Shown here: positions 15,912-22,946 of the stretch, piece by piece | How positions within the stretch are numbered: the stretch's first letter is position 1 | How the letters are laid out: the number at the start of each line of letters is the position of its first letter | Assembly: GCF_020886775.1 (NCBI RefSeq) | Contig: NZ_AP024525.1 | Location: 4,216,001 to 4,280,000, forward strand | Direction of reading: 5' to 3' | Length of the DNA: 64,000 nt | Origin: Sinomonas cyclohexanicum | GTDB lineage: Bacteria; Actinomycetota; Actinomycetes; Actinomycetales; Micrococcaceae | Made by a program: the position numbers and the translations under genes | The notes under the pieces: generated by a model | Told to the model about the DNA's origin: nothing | What the model saw: only the letters and a program-made list of their open reading frames with translations | Database searches by the model: none

Positions 15912-17224
15912 GGCTGGTCCTCCTTCAGTTCTGCGTGGATGGCGCGGCTGGCGCTGAGGCCTGACTCGACGGCGCCGTCGAAGAAGCCGGCCCAGATGTT
16001 GGCGATGTCGCCGCTGGCAAAGTGCAGGCTGCCTTCGCTGGCCTGCTGGGCTGCGTGGTACTTGGTGAGCTGCCCGGGGCGCTGGATCTGCCAGGTCTCC
16101 TCCGCGTACGGGTCCGCGCCCCACGGGTGGCCGGTGGCCTCGAGGACCTCGAGGTCGTCGCGCCAGACCCGGACGGCTTCCTGGACTTGGGCGATGTCGT
16201 TGACGTCGATGCGGTTGGCGTCGGCCCCGAAGCCGACCAGGACGGCGTCGTCCTCGCCGACGAATTCGGTGCGGATCACGGACAGCGGCTTGTCCTGGGC
16301 GGAATAGGCGAAGAACGGCTTGATCGGGCCCCCTCCTCGACGGCCGACCCTGAGCCAGGCCTTCACGCCCTGGGACGCGGTGCGCTCCCGGCTGGGGGCG
16401 AGCTTGCCCTCGGACGGCGCGGGCTGGACGTCGAGCCTGTGCAGGATGTTCTGGGGCAGGGTGATGACGACCTTCCTGGCCGAGATCTCCTGGCCATCGC
16501 CGTAGGACACCGTGGCGCCCTGAGCGTCGTGACGGATCGCGGTGACGGGGGCTCCGAGGCGGATGTCGGCGTCCGTGTCTGCGGCGATGGCCTTCGGAAG
16601 GGTGTCATTGCCGTCCTTGATCCGGTAGATCGCCGAGGCCTCGTGCATGAGGTGCCAATGGCCTGAGGCGGCGGCGGTCCAGCGCAGGGCGTTGACGTAG
16701 GCGCAGTGGTGAAGGGGGGCGTTGAAGTGGCCCACCCAGGCGGCCTCGTTGGCGTTGCGCTCGTCCTCGGAGAGGTCCAGCTTGTCCAGCATCTCCTGGA
16801 GGTTGTACTGGTCCGCCTCGGCGAGGTTCTCGACCGTCAAGGGGGCGTCGGGGCGGGGCAGCCACTTCATCGTGTCCTCGAGGAGCCGGGTCATGCCCGG
16901 GTCGATGAGGGCCATGAAGTCGTCCAGATCGCCGCGGCGGACCTCATTGCCGGCGAGCCAGTAGGTCTCCTCCGACCGGGGCCCGCGGGAAACCTCGAGG
17001 CCGTAGCGGGTGACCTCGGCCCAGACGTGGGGCTGGGTCCAGTGGAGCCAGTTGCCGCCGAGCTCAAGGTGCTGGCCGAGGCGCGACTCGGTGTAGATGC
17101 GGCCGCCGAGGCGGTCGCGGGCTTCGAGGACTACGACCTTGTGGCCGCGGTTCCCGAGCTCGCGGGCGGTGATGAGGCCGGCGAGGCCGGCGCCGATGAC
17201 GACGACGTCAGTCTGTTCGGTCAT
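15908..17224 (-). CDS. Flavin-containing amine oxidase (6-hydroxynicotine oxidase-like)
   Basis: This 438-residue flavin monoamine oxidase has the FAD-binding VVVIGAGLAGLITARELGNRGHKVVVLEARDRLGGRIYT at the N-terminus, ELGGNWLHW as the second FAD contact and a C-terminal HFASGDIANIWAGFFDGAVESG. Its size and the KLDL helix region recall 6-hydroxy-L-nicotine oxidase and related secondary-amine oxidases of Arthrobacter, from memory of those proteins. It would oxidise a C-N bond of an amine with O2, giving an imine that hydrolyses to a ketone or aldehyde. Its position directly after the LLM monooxygenase suggests an N-containing, possibly cyclic, substrate for the operon. The start at 17224 lies 41 bases after the monooxygenase stop. 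Confidence 0.92.
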   Translation of the reverse strand: MTEQTDVVVIGAGLAGLITARELGNRGHKVVVLEARDRLGGRIYTESRLGQHLELGGNWLHWTQPHVWAEVTRYGLEVSRGPRSEETYWLAGNEVRRGDLDDFMALIDPGMTRLLEDTMKWLPRPDAPLTVENLAEADQYNLQEMLDKLDLSEDERNANEAAWVGHFNAPLHHCAYVNALRWTAAASGHWHLMHEASAIYRIKDGNDTLPKAIAADTDADIRLGAPVTAIRHDAQGATVSYGDGQEISARKVVITLPQNILHRLDVQPAPSEGKLAPSRERTASQGVKAWLRVGRRGGGPIKPFFAYSAQDKPLSVIRTEFVGEDDAVLVGFGADANRIDVNDIAQVQEAVRVWRDDLEVLEATGHPWGADPYAEETWQIQRPGQLTKYHAAQQASEGSLHFASGDIANIWAGFFDGAVESGLSASRAIHAELKEDQP

Positions 17225-17265
17225 GTGGATCTCCTTCGATTCCTGGACTGTCGGCGGCGCGGCGG

Positions 17266-18663
17266 TCAGCGTGCCGCGGCTGCGAGGTGCCTCGCGCGGT
17301 GTGCGGTGGCCGGGTGGGAGTCGAGCGTGCGCTTCTGACCGAAGAGCTTCTCGCGCAGGGTCACCGGCTCCTGCCCCTCCGCGCGGGCCGGCGAAACGAG
17401 TCCCTGCGCGCGGAGCACAGGCAGGGCGAGCTCGATGAACTCCTCCCAGCTGCCGGGCTTGGTGGTGTAGGAAAGGTTGACGCCGTCGATGTCGGCCTCG
17501 TCGCGCCAGCGGCGCAGCTCGGCGGCAACGGTCTCTGGCGAACCGACGATCGAGGCGCCCGTGCCGCCGACCGCGAGGAATTCGGCGATCTGGCGCGGGG
17601 TCCAGTCACGGTCCGGGTCGGCTTTGGAGAACATGTCCACCATGGACTGGCTCGCCTTGGTGCCTACCGAGCGCAGCGGAGTGTCCAGCTCGTACTGCGA
17701 CATGTCGACGCCGGTCCAGCCGCTGAATCGGGCAAGAATCCCCTCGACGGGCGCGTTCCCCACGGCCTTGCGGTACTTCGCCTGGGCCTCCTCGTCGGTG
17801 GGAGCGACCACGACGGTGAGCAGGATGACGATCTTGACGTCGCCCGGGTCGCGCCCGGCGTCGGCGACGGACTGGCGCACCTTGGCGGCCGTCCGCTTCG
17901 CGCCCTCGAGGTTGGTGCTCTGGATGAAGACCGCCTCGGCGTGCTTGCCTCCGAACGCCAGGCCCCGGGAGGAGGAACCGGCCTGGAACAGCACCGGCGT
18001 GCGCTGCGGGGAGGGCTCGCACAGGTGGAAGCCCGGTACGGTGAAGTGCGTGCCGGCGTGGTTGATCTGGTGCACCTTGGCGGGGTCGATGTAGGTGGCC
18101 GATGCGGCGTCGCGGACCACCGCGTCCTCCTCGAAGGACCCCTCCCACAGCTTGTAGACGACGTCCATGTACTCGTCGGCCATGTCGTAGCGCTCCTCGG
18201 GGGTGAGCTGCTGCTCCCGGCCCAGGTTGCGCGCCGCGGCCTCGGAGTAGGACGTGACGATGTTCCAGCCGATACGGCCGTTGGTGAGGTGGTCCAGGCT
18301 GCTGTACTTGCGGGCCAGGAGATAGGGCGGCTCGTAGGTTGCCGAGCACGTCACGCCGAAGGTGAGGTGCTCCGTCACCGCGGCCATGCCGCTGATCAGC
18401 ACCGTCGGATCGTTGATGGGGAACTGCGCAGCGTCGCGCAGGGCCGCGTCCCCGTTGCCGCGGTACACGTCGTGATAGCCGACGTTGTCCGCGAAGAAGA
18501 TCCCGTCGAAGCTCGCGTCTTCGAGCATCCGGGCAACGCCCGTCCAGTACTTCAGGTCGGTGTAGCGGTGGCCCTGATCGCCCTCGGCGCGCCAGGACCC
18601 GGATGTCAGGTGGGACGGGGCGAAGACGTCGAACGCGAAAAGGCTGAGGGGCTGGTTCTTCAT
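17266..18663 (-). CDS. FMNH2-dependent LLM-class monooxygenase (NtaA/SnaA/DszA family)
   Basis: This 465-residue luciferase-like monooxygenase belongs to the subgroup of nitrilotriacetate, EDTA, pristinamycin and dibenzothiophene-sulfone monooxygenases. Typical segments are the N-terminal FAFDVFAPSHLTSGSWR, FDGIFFADNVG, YLLARKYSSLDHLTNGRIGWNIVTSYSEAAARNLG and VLFQAGSSSRGLAFGGKHAEAVF. These enzymes take FMNH2 from a separate reductase and cleave C-N, C-S or ring bonds with O2. It is the first gene of the 18663-to-8079 operon and lies directly behind a strong promoter and a three-part operator. With two reductases and an amine oxidase following, an N-heterocycle or tertiary amine substrate is the best guess. 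Confidence 0.93.
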   Translation of the reverse strand: MKNQPLSLFAFDVFAPSHLTSGSWRAEGDQGHRYTDLKYWTGVARMLEDASFDGIFFADNVGYHDVYRGNGDAALRDAAQFPINDPTVLISGMAAVTEHLTFGVTCSATYEPPYLLARKYSSLDHLTNGRIGWNIVTSYSEAAARNLGREQQLTPEERYDMADEYMDVVYKLWEGSFEEDAVVRDAASATYIDPAKVHQINHAGTHFTVPGFHLCEPSPQRTPVLFQAGSSSRGLAFGGKHAEAVFIQSTNLEGAKRTAAKVRQSVADAGRDPGDVKIVILLTVVVAPTDEEAQAKYRKAVGNAPVEGILARFSGWTGVDMSQYELDTPLRSVGTKASQSMVDMFSKADPDRDWTPRQIAEFLAVGGTGASIVGSPETVAAELRRWRDEADIDGVNLSYTTKPGSWEEFIELALPVLRAQGLVSPARAEGQEPVTLREKLFGQKRTLDSHPATAHRARHLAAAAR

Positions 18664-18732
18664 GGCAGCGGTTCTTCCTTGGACTCGTGCCGGACAGTGC
18701 GACAGATCGTGCGATGAGGCTACGGGAGAGAC

Positions 18733-18785
18733 GTTCACGATTTGAACGTTGTGTTCAATTTAGATGTTGCTCAGATCACTGTCAA
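18733..18785 (-). promoter_or_regulatory. Promoter and three-half-site operator of the LLM monooxygenase operon (O1)
   Basis: Reading the minus strand there is a consensus -35 TTGACA (18785-18780), 17 bp, then a -10 TAAATT (18762-18757). Directly overlapping and following the -10 are three half-sites, TGAAC, GTTCA and TGAAC on the minus strand (18757-18753, 18747-18743, 18737-18733), each exactly 10 bp from the next. The inner pair extends to a 7-bp palindrome, ACGTTCA-N5-TGAACGT. Three half-sites one helical turn apart is the operator layout known for the IclR-family regulators PcaU and PobR of Acinetobacter. The position over the start point suggests repression. Confidence 0.75.
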
Positions 18786-18805
18786 GGGGGAATCCACCCT
18801 TGACA
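18780..18805. repeat. 9-bp inverted repeat carrying both divergent -35 boxes
   Basis: TGTCAAGGG (18780-18788) and CCCTTGACA (18797-18805) are perfect inverted arms around 8 bp. The outer six bases of each arm are the -35 element of one of the two divergent promoters (monooxygenase operon to the left, permease gene to the right). The symmetry may just reflect two back-to-back consensus -35 boxes, or it may be an additional shared protein-binding site. Confidence 0.6.
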
Positions 18806-18855
18806 CCGTCTGTGGCGCATGCCATATTTTTGACCACCACGTTCGAGGAATGAAC
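18800..18855 (+). promoter_or_regulatory. Promoter and three-half-site operator of the MFS permease gene (O2)
   Basis: A -35 TTGACA (18800-18805) is followed after 17 bp by CATATT (18823-18828). Immediately downstream are TGACC (18831), GTTCG (18841) and TGAAC (18851), again at exact 10-bp spacing and in the same order and orientation relative to transcription as in O1. Two of the three half-sites have a single mismatch to TGAAC/GTTCA. The site would sit over or just after the start point, as at the divergent promoter. Confidence 0.65.
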
Positions 18856-18943
18856 GCCCCGCAGTCCTCGTGAGCACCCCTCCCCTTCAGCCGAGTCACT
18901 TCGACCGGCACTCCAACCACGTTCGAGAAGCACGAGAACAAGG

Positions 18944-20299
18944 ATGTCCATCGTGAAGTCACCCACACTGTCTGCCCACCGGAGCGCGCTCGAGGCGCCG
19001 GCGGCACCGGATCCGCGCAAGCAGCGGTTCATCATCAAGCTCAGCGGCGTCATCGCCGGCGGCATGTTCATCGACGGGTTCATCCTCGGCGGCATTGGGC
19101 TCGTCATGCCCGCCATGACCGAGGGCCTCGGCCTGGACGCGCTCTGGCAGGGCCTCATCGGCGCCTCTGCCCTCATCGGCATCTTCTTCGGCGGGCCGCT
19201 CGGCGGCTATCTCGCGGACAAGATCGGCCGGAAGCCAATGTTCATCGTGGACCTGTCGATCTTCCTCGTCGGCTCCGCCGGGCAGTTCTTCGTCACCGAT
19301 GCGTGGCAGCTCTTCGCCATCCGCCTCCTGATGGGCATGGCAATCGGCGCCGACTACGCGATCGGCTGGCCGCTCATGGTCGAGTTCTCCCCGGCCCGGC
19401 TGCGCGGCAAGCTCATGGCGTTCCAGGAGGTCGCCTGGTACGTCGGCTACCTGCTCTCCTACGCGATCGGCTACTACATGTCCACGGGCATCCACGCTGA
19501 CTGGCGCATCATCCTCGGCATGAGCACGGTCCCCTCGCTCATCGTCTTCCTGCTCCGCCTCGGCACACCGGAGTCTCCGCGATGGCTCATCAGCAAGGGA
19601 CGCCGCGAAGAAGGCCTCGCGGTCGCCCAGGAGTACATGGAGGAAGCCGAGATCCGAGATCTCGCGAACGAGAAGCCCGTGACGCCAAGCTTCCGGAAGC
19701 TGTTCTCGCGTCAGTACATCAAGTCGACCACCTTCGTCTCCATGTACTGGGTCTGCAACGTCACGCCGTACTTCGCCATCGCCACCTTTGCGCCCATCGT
19801 GCTCGAGAGCCTCGGTGTCGAGGACGGCCTCGCGGGCGCCCTGCTACTCAACGGCGTCGTGGCAGGCGGCGCCGTGGCCGCGATGTTCCTCATCGAACGC
19901 GTCGGCCGCCGCAAGCTCGCCATCCCGCCGATGTGGATCAGCGCGGCGGCCCTCGTGGCCATCGGCCTCCTGGCCCATGTGTCCCCGATCATCATCCTCG
20001 TCAGCTTCATGACGTTCTCCTTCGCGAACGCCATCTCCACCGCGCTGACCGGTGTGTTCCCCGGAGAGGTCTTCCCCACGGAGATCCGCGGGGCCGGCGT
20101 CGGCTTCGCGACCGCCTTCTCCCGCATCGGTGCGGCGGCTGGAACCTTCGTCCTGCCGATGTCGGTGACCGCCCTCGGGGTCGGCGCGACCATGCTGATC
20201 GCCGCCGGCATCTGCGCCCTCGGCGCCATCATCTCCCAGTTCCTCGCACCCGAGACGACGGGTCTGAGCCTGAGCGACACCTCGGCCCCCATGGACTGA
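18944..20299 (+). CDS. MFS permease, sugar/aromatic-acid porter type
   Basis: This 451-residue transporter has about 12 membrane segments, GGYLADKIGRKPMF between helices 2 and 3, PESPRWLISKGRREEGL after helix 6 and an ERVGRRKL repeat of the motif in the second half. It resembles the sugar porter/YceI-type family rather than the MHS group. It is divergent from the catabolic operon and has its own copy of the operator, so it probably imports that operon's substrate. The ATG at 18944 has AAGG directly before it, which is tight; a GTG nine bases downstream (18953) would be better spaced and is an alternative start. A strong terminator hairpin follows at 20312. Confidence 0.92.
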   Translation: MSIVKSPTLSAHRSALEAPAAPDPRKQRFIIKLSGVIAGGMFIDGFILGGIGLVMPAMTEGLGLDALWQGLIGASALIGIFFGGPLGGYLADKIGRKPMFIVDLSIFLVGSAGQFFVTDAWQLFAIRLLMGMAIGADYAIGWPLMVEFSPARLRGKLMAFQEVAWYVGYLLSYAIGYYMSTGIHADWRIILGMSTVPSLIVFLLRLGTPESPRWLISKGRREEGLAVAQEYMEEAEIRDLANEKPVTPSFRKLFSRQYIKSTTFVSMYWVCNVTPYFAIATFAPIVLESLGVEDGLAGALLLNGVVAGGAVAAMFLIERVGRRKLAIPPMWISAAALVAIGLLAHVSPIIILVSFMTFSFANAISTALTGVFPGEVFPTEIRGAGVGFATAFSRIGAAAGTFVLPMSVTALGVGATMLIAAGICALGAIISQFLAPETTGLSLSDTSAPMD

Positions 20300-20311
20300 C
20301 CAGATGACGAT

Positions 20312-20349
20312 GAGGGGCGCCCTCCCGCACTGCGTCGGGAGGGCGCCCC
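20312..20349 (+). terminator. Rho-independent terminator after the MFS permease
   Basis: A near-perfect stem formed by AGGGGCGCCCTCCCG and CGGGAGGGCGCCCCT, with an 8-base loop, begins 13 bases after the permease stop. There is no T-run, as usual in high-GC actinobacteria. It separates the permease transcript from the aldolase gene at least partly. Confidence 0.8.
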
Positions 20350-20405
20350 TCGCCCGCGCCACCACCAGCGCACCGCAATCCGCAAAGGACGAAGGAAGGA
20401 AGAAC

Positions 20406-21224
20406 ATGAAGATCCACGGGGAAAGCGCCGTGCACAGCCCCCTGCCGGCGCCGCGCCTGACGCTGGGCGACGGCAGGGCCCACCTCGGCGCCTGGAGCAG
20501 CTTCCGCGACCCCGCGGCGGTGGACGTCCTCGCCGCCGAGGGATTCGACTGGATCTGCATCGACGGCCAGCACGGCGGAGCGGAGCTCTCCGAGTTCAAG
20601 GACCTCATCGACGCCGCGCACGCGTTCTCGGTACCGTCCATCGTGCGGGTATCCGGCCATGACCTCGGGGCCGCGGGCCGCGTGCTCGACGCCGGGGCCG
20701 GTGGACTCGTCTTCCCGACGGTCGAGGACCCGACCACCGCGGGGGCCCTCGTGGCCGCCTGCCGGTTCGCGCCCAGGGGGAAGCGCAGCTACGGCCCGAC
20801 CCGTCGCAGCCCGCGCTACCCGAAGCCCATGCCCGGCGACCCGCGGGAGGACGCGCTGTGCATCCTGATGATCGAGACGGCAGAAGGGCTGGCGAACCTC
20901 GACGGGATCCTCGCAACAGGGCCCGACGGGATCTTCGTGGGCCCATACGACCTGTCCCTGAGCCTCGGGGTATCGCTCGAGGAACTGACCACGGGCGGGC
21001 ACGCCGCCGTCCTGGCCGACATCGCGCGGCGGTGCACCGACGCCGGAGTCATCCCCGGCATCTACACGGGCGAGCCCGAGCTCTCCCGGAAAATGCTCGC
21101 CCTCGGATTCCGCTTCATGCCGGTGGCCTCCGACGGCGGCCTCCTCGCCCTCGCCGCACGGAGCGCGGTGTCGGCGTCGGCGAACCTGCCGGACCTGTCG
21201 GCGCCGAGCCTCGCGAACGTCTGA
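20406..21224 (+). CDS. HpcH/HpaI-family aldolase/citrate lyase
   Basis: This 272-residue class II pyruvate aldolase-like protein has the substrate-pocket IDGQHGGAELSEF, the metal-ligand Glu in LMIETAEGLANLDGI and the Asp in GPYDLSLSLG, as in HpaI/HpcH (2,4-dihydroxyhept-2-ene-1,7-dioate aldolase). It would split a 4-hydroxy-2-oxo acid into pyruvate and an aldehyde. The ATG at 20406 follows a strong GGAAGGAAG. It lies between the permease and the IclR gene and would provide the aldol cleavage missing from the divergent operon, after its hydratase and before its aldehyde dehydrogenase. Confidence 0.92.
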   Translation: MKIHGESAVHSPLPAPRLTLGDGRAHLGAWSSFRDPAAVDVLAAEGFDWICIDGQHGGAELSEFKDLIDAAHAFSVPSIVRVSGHDLGAAGRVLDAGAGGLVFPTVEDPTTAGALVAACRFAPRGKRSYGPTRRSPRYPKPMPGDPREDALCILMIETAEGLANLDGILATGPDGIFVGPYDLSLSLGVSLEELTTGGHAAVLADIARRCTDAGVIPGIYTGEPELSRKMLALGFRFMPVASDGGLLALAARSAVSASANLPDLSAPSLANV

Positions 21225-21226
21225 GC

Positions 21227-21267
21227 GCACGACGGCGGCCCTCGCCACCGGGGGCCGCCGTCGGTGC
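21227..21267 (+). terminator. Terminator hairpin after the aldolase gene
   Basis: The stem GCACGACGGCGGCCC pairs with GGGCCGCCGTCGGTGC (one bulged G) three bases after the aldolase stop. Its core GCACGACGGCGG recurs in at least three other terminator-like hairpins in this window. Confidence 0.7.
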
Positions 21268-21288
21268 CGCCAGCCTCAGCTCCGAAGG

Positions 21289-21313
21289 TGAACGCGCCGT
21301 TCGACAACTGAGG
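21289..21313 (+). promoter_or_regulatory. Three-half-site operator upstream of iclR (O4)
   Basis: TGAAC (21289), GTTCG (21299) and TGAGG (21309) are spaced exactly 10 bp apart, in the same order as O1 and O2. The first matches fully, the second has one mismatch and the third two. It lies 75-99 bases upstream of the preferred start of the IclR gene, which fits autoregulation. It is the weakest of the four copies. Confidence 0.5.
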
Positions 21314-21387
21314 AAAGGCCCTAGGATGGATCGGAAGTGACAAGGGGGGCAAGGGAGCCCCCGCAATCATCCGAACCGGGAGCGGAC

Positions 21388-22203
21388 ATGGCGCGGCGAA
21401 CCGAAGCAGCCGAGACACGGCCTGACAGCGAGGGGTCAGGCGCTGAAGAGACCCTCGACCTGACCAACAAGTCGGTGGTCAAGGCCACGGCGATCCTCCG
21501 CGAGCTCGGCCGCCATCGGCAGGGCATCACTGCGACAGAGGTCGCCCAGGCGGCGGGCATGACCCGCCCCACTGCCTTCCGCCTCCTCCTGACGCTGGAG
21601 CAGACGGGCTTCGTGGACAGGGTGGACAACCGCTACATGCTCGGATGGCAGATGGCCCGGCTCGGCAAGCTCGCGGACCCGTACACCGGCGTGGTCGCCC
21701 GCATCCAGCCCGTCCTTGACGAGTACGCCGCAAAGATCAAGGAGACGATGAGCTTCGCCATGATGCGGAGCGAGACGTCGTACGACGTGATTGCCGAGGC
21801 CTCCGGCTCGCGCTACCTGAACGTGTCCCACCTGTACGTCGGCGTCACGTACCCGGCGCACGCGAGCGCCACGGGGAAGGTCCTCCTGGCCGAGCTGAGC
21901 GATGACAAGATTGCGGAGGCGCTCCCCGCCAAGCTCGAACGCTTCACCAAGTCCACGATTACGAGCCGCGATGCGCTGATCCGGGAGGTGCACCGCGTCC
22001 GGGACCAGGGCTACGCGATCCTCGACGACGAGCTCGAGGAGGGGCTCTTCGCCATGGCCCGGGCGGTCCGGGATGCCGGCGGCGCCTTGGTCGGCATCGT
22101 CGTCGTCCAGGGTCCCACGCCGCGCTTCAAGACGGATCGGCTGCCCGAGACGGTGGACCTGCTCTTCCAGGCCTCCGACGAGCTCGGGAAGGCGCTCGCC
22201 TAG
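21388..22203 (+). CDS. IclR-family transcriptional regulator (local catabolic regulator)
   Basis: This 271-residue protein has an N-terminal winged helix-turn-helix (GITATEVAQAAGMTRPTAFRLLLTLEQTGF) and the IclR effector domain with HLYVGVTYPAHASATGKVLLAEL and GYAILDDELEEGLFAMARAVRD. The ATG at 21388 follows GGGAGCGG; an in-frame GTG at 21337 is also possible. It lies in the middle of a locus with four copies of a PcaU-like three-half-site operator, including one upstream of itself, and is the natural candidate to bind them. The effector is probably the imported substrate or an early intermediate. Its stop overlaps the stop of the convergent small gene by 4 bases. Confidence 0.93.
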   Translation: MARRTEAAETRPDSEGSGAEETLDLTNKSVVKATAILRELGRHRQGITATEVAQAAGMTRPTAFRLLLTLEQTGFVDRVDNRYMLGWQMARLGKLADPYTGVVARIQPVLDEYAAKIKETMSFAMMRSETSYDVIAEASGSRYLNVSHLYVGVTYPAHASATGKVLLAELSDDKIAEALPAKLERFTKSTITSRDALIREVHRVRDQGYAILDDELEEGLFAMARAVRDAGGALVGIVVVQGPTPRFKTDRLPETVDLLFQASDELGKALA

Positions 22204-22448
22204 GACGCCAGCGGCAGCGCGAGCGCCACGAGGCTCCCGCGCGACGGGTACTTCCACCGCACGAACTGCACGGGAACCCCTGCGTGCTCTGCAACGAGTG
22301 CATGGGTGACGGCGTCGGCGCCGAGCGTTCCCTTCACCTCCGCGACACACGCCGCCAGGACCGCGGACCTCCGCTCGTCCCTCGCGCGGAGGATCTCCTC
22401 GACGGGCCTGCCGGCCTTGCGCCTGGTCTTCTGACGCCAATACGTCAT
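22200..22448 (-). CDS. Small helix-turn-helix protein (82 aa), unknown function
   Basis: This protein is rich in Arg/Lys at its N-terminus, and residues about 45-75 (AVTHALVAEHAGVPVQFVRWKYPSRGSLV) look like the helix-turn-helix of TetR-type repressors, where a YxxFPSKxxLL motif is usual. The ligand-binding domain of TetR proteins is absent. The ATG at 22448 has AGAGGTGA at good distance. It follows the 57-residue gene by 34 bases on the same strand, and both are under operator O3. I do not recognise a named family. It may be a small DNA-binding modulator of the catabolic locus or a truncated TetR gene. Confidence 0.65.
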   Translation of the reverse strand: MTYWRQKTRRKAGRPVEEILRARDERRSAVLAACVAEVKGTLGADAVTHALVAEHAGVPVQFVRWKYPSRGSLVALALPLAS

Positions 22449-22482
22449 GTGCTCACCTCTGGCAGGTCCGGATCAGTCGGCC

Positions 22483-22656
22483 TCAGGCCGCGTCGGCTTC
22501 CTCGATGTACAAGCCCATCCACGGGCTGGAAGTCAGGGCACCCCAACGGTCACCGGGGACCTCGCGGGCGTCTGCGTCAGCGGTCCCGCGGCGCGGGGCC
22601 GCGAAGAAGCCGAACGTGCCGAAGGCGCTGGTCAGGATGCGGTGCATGGTGCTCAT
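22483..22656 (-). CDS. Small protein (57 aa) of unknown function under operator O3
   Basis: The coding stretch begins with an ATG at 22656, preceded by GAGGA at 6 bases, and ends at 22483. The N-terminal third is hydrophobic/aromatic (ILTSAFGTFGFFAAP), followed by an Asp/Ala/Arg-rich middle and a Trp-containing C-terminus (RWGALTSSPWMGLYIEEADAA). One short membrane-interacting segment is possible but it is not a classical signal peptide. No family is recognised. It is the first gene behind a promoter with the same three-half-site operator as the catabolic operon, so it is probably co-induced with it. Confidence 0.6.
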   Translation of the reverse strand: MSTMHRILTSAFGTFGFFAAPRRGTADADAREVPGDRWGALTSSPWMGLYIEEADAA

Positions 22657-22714
22657 GGGAGTCCTCGTCTCTCGGGCCCGGTGAGCCGCCGTTGGCTCCC
22701 CGTCGTGGCATATT

Positions 22715-22776
22715 TGAACGTGACGTTCACTTAATGAACATGCTTCTATTGTGTCTCGTCTCACTCCAGGGTGCAA
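22715..22776 (-). promoter_or_regulatory. Promoter and three-half-site operator of the small-gene pair (O3)
   Basis: On the minus strand a -35 TTGCAC (22776-22771), 17 bp and a -10 CACAAT (22753-22748) precede three perfect half-sites. On the plus strand these read TGAAC (22715), GTTCA (22725) and TGAAC (22735), at exact 10-bp spacing. The left pair extends to the palindrome TGAACGT-G-ACGTTCA. All three half-sites match the O1 motif exactly, although their order relative to transcription is reversed. This links the two small genes to the IclR-controlled locus. Confidence 0.72.
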
Positions 22777-22848
22777 GAGGCTCAGTCCAGAAGACAGGGA
22801 AGGATGACGCGTTGGGGTCCTTGGCGCCTGCGCTGCCGAATGCAGAAC

Positions 22849-22908
22849 GCCCCCGGTTGTGGAGAGTGCCCCCTTCATCCGAAGGGGGCACTCTCCACAA
22901 CCGGGGGC
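22849..22908. terminator. Perfect 28-bp inverted repeat, terminator downstream of lgt
   Basis: Two identical-complement 28-base arms (22849-22876 and 22881-22908) flank a 4-base loop ATCC. The stem includes CCCCCGG, TGTGGAGAG and TGCCCCCTTC. It lies 38 bases after the lgt stop on the minus strand and would fold into an extremely stable hairpin in either strand. Its perfection and length exceed an ordinary terminator, so it could also be a copy of a dispersed palindromic repeat. Confidence 0.75.
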
Positions 22909-22946
22909 AGACTCAGGCGAGGGCGCGTAACCGGCACCGGGACCGT

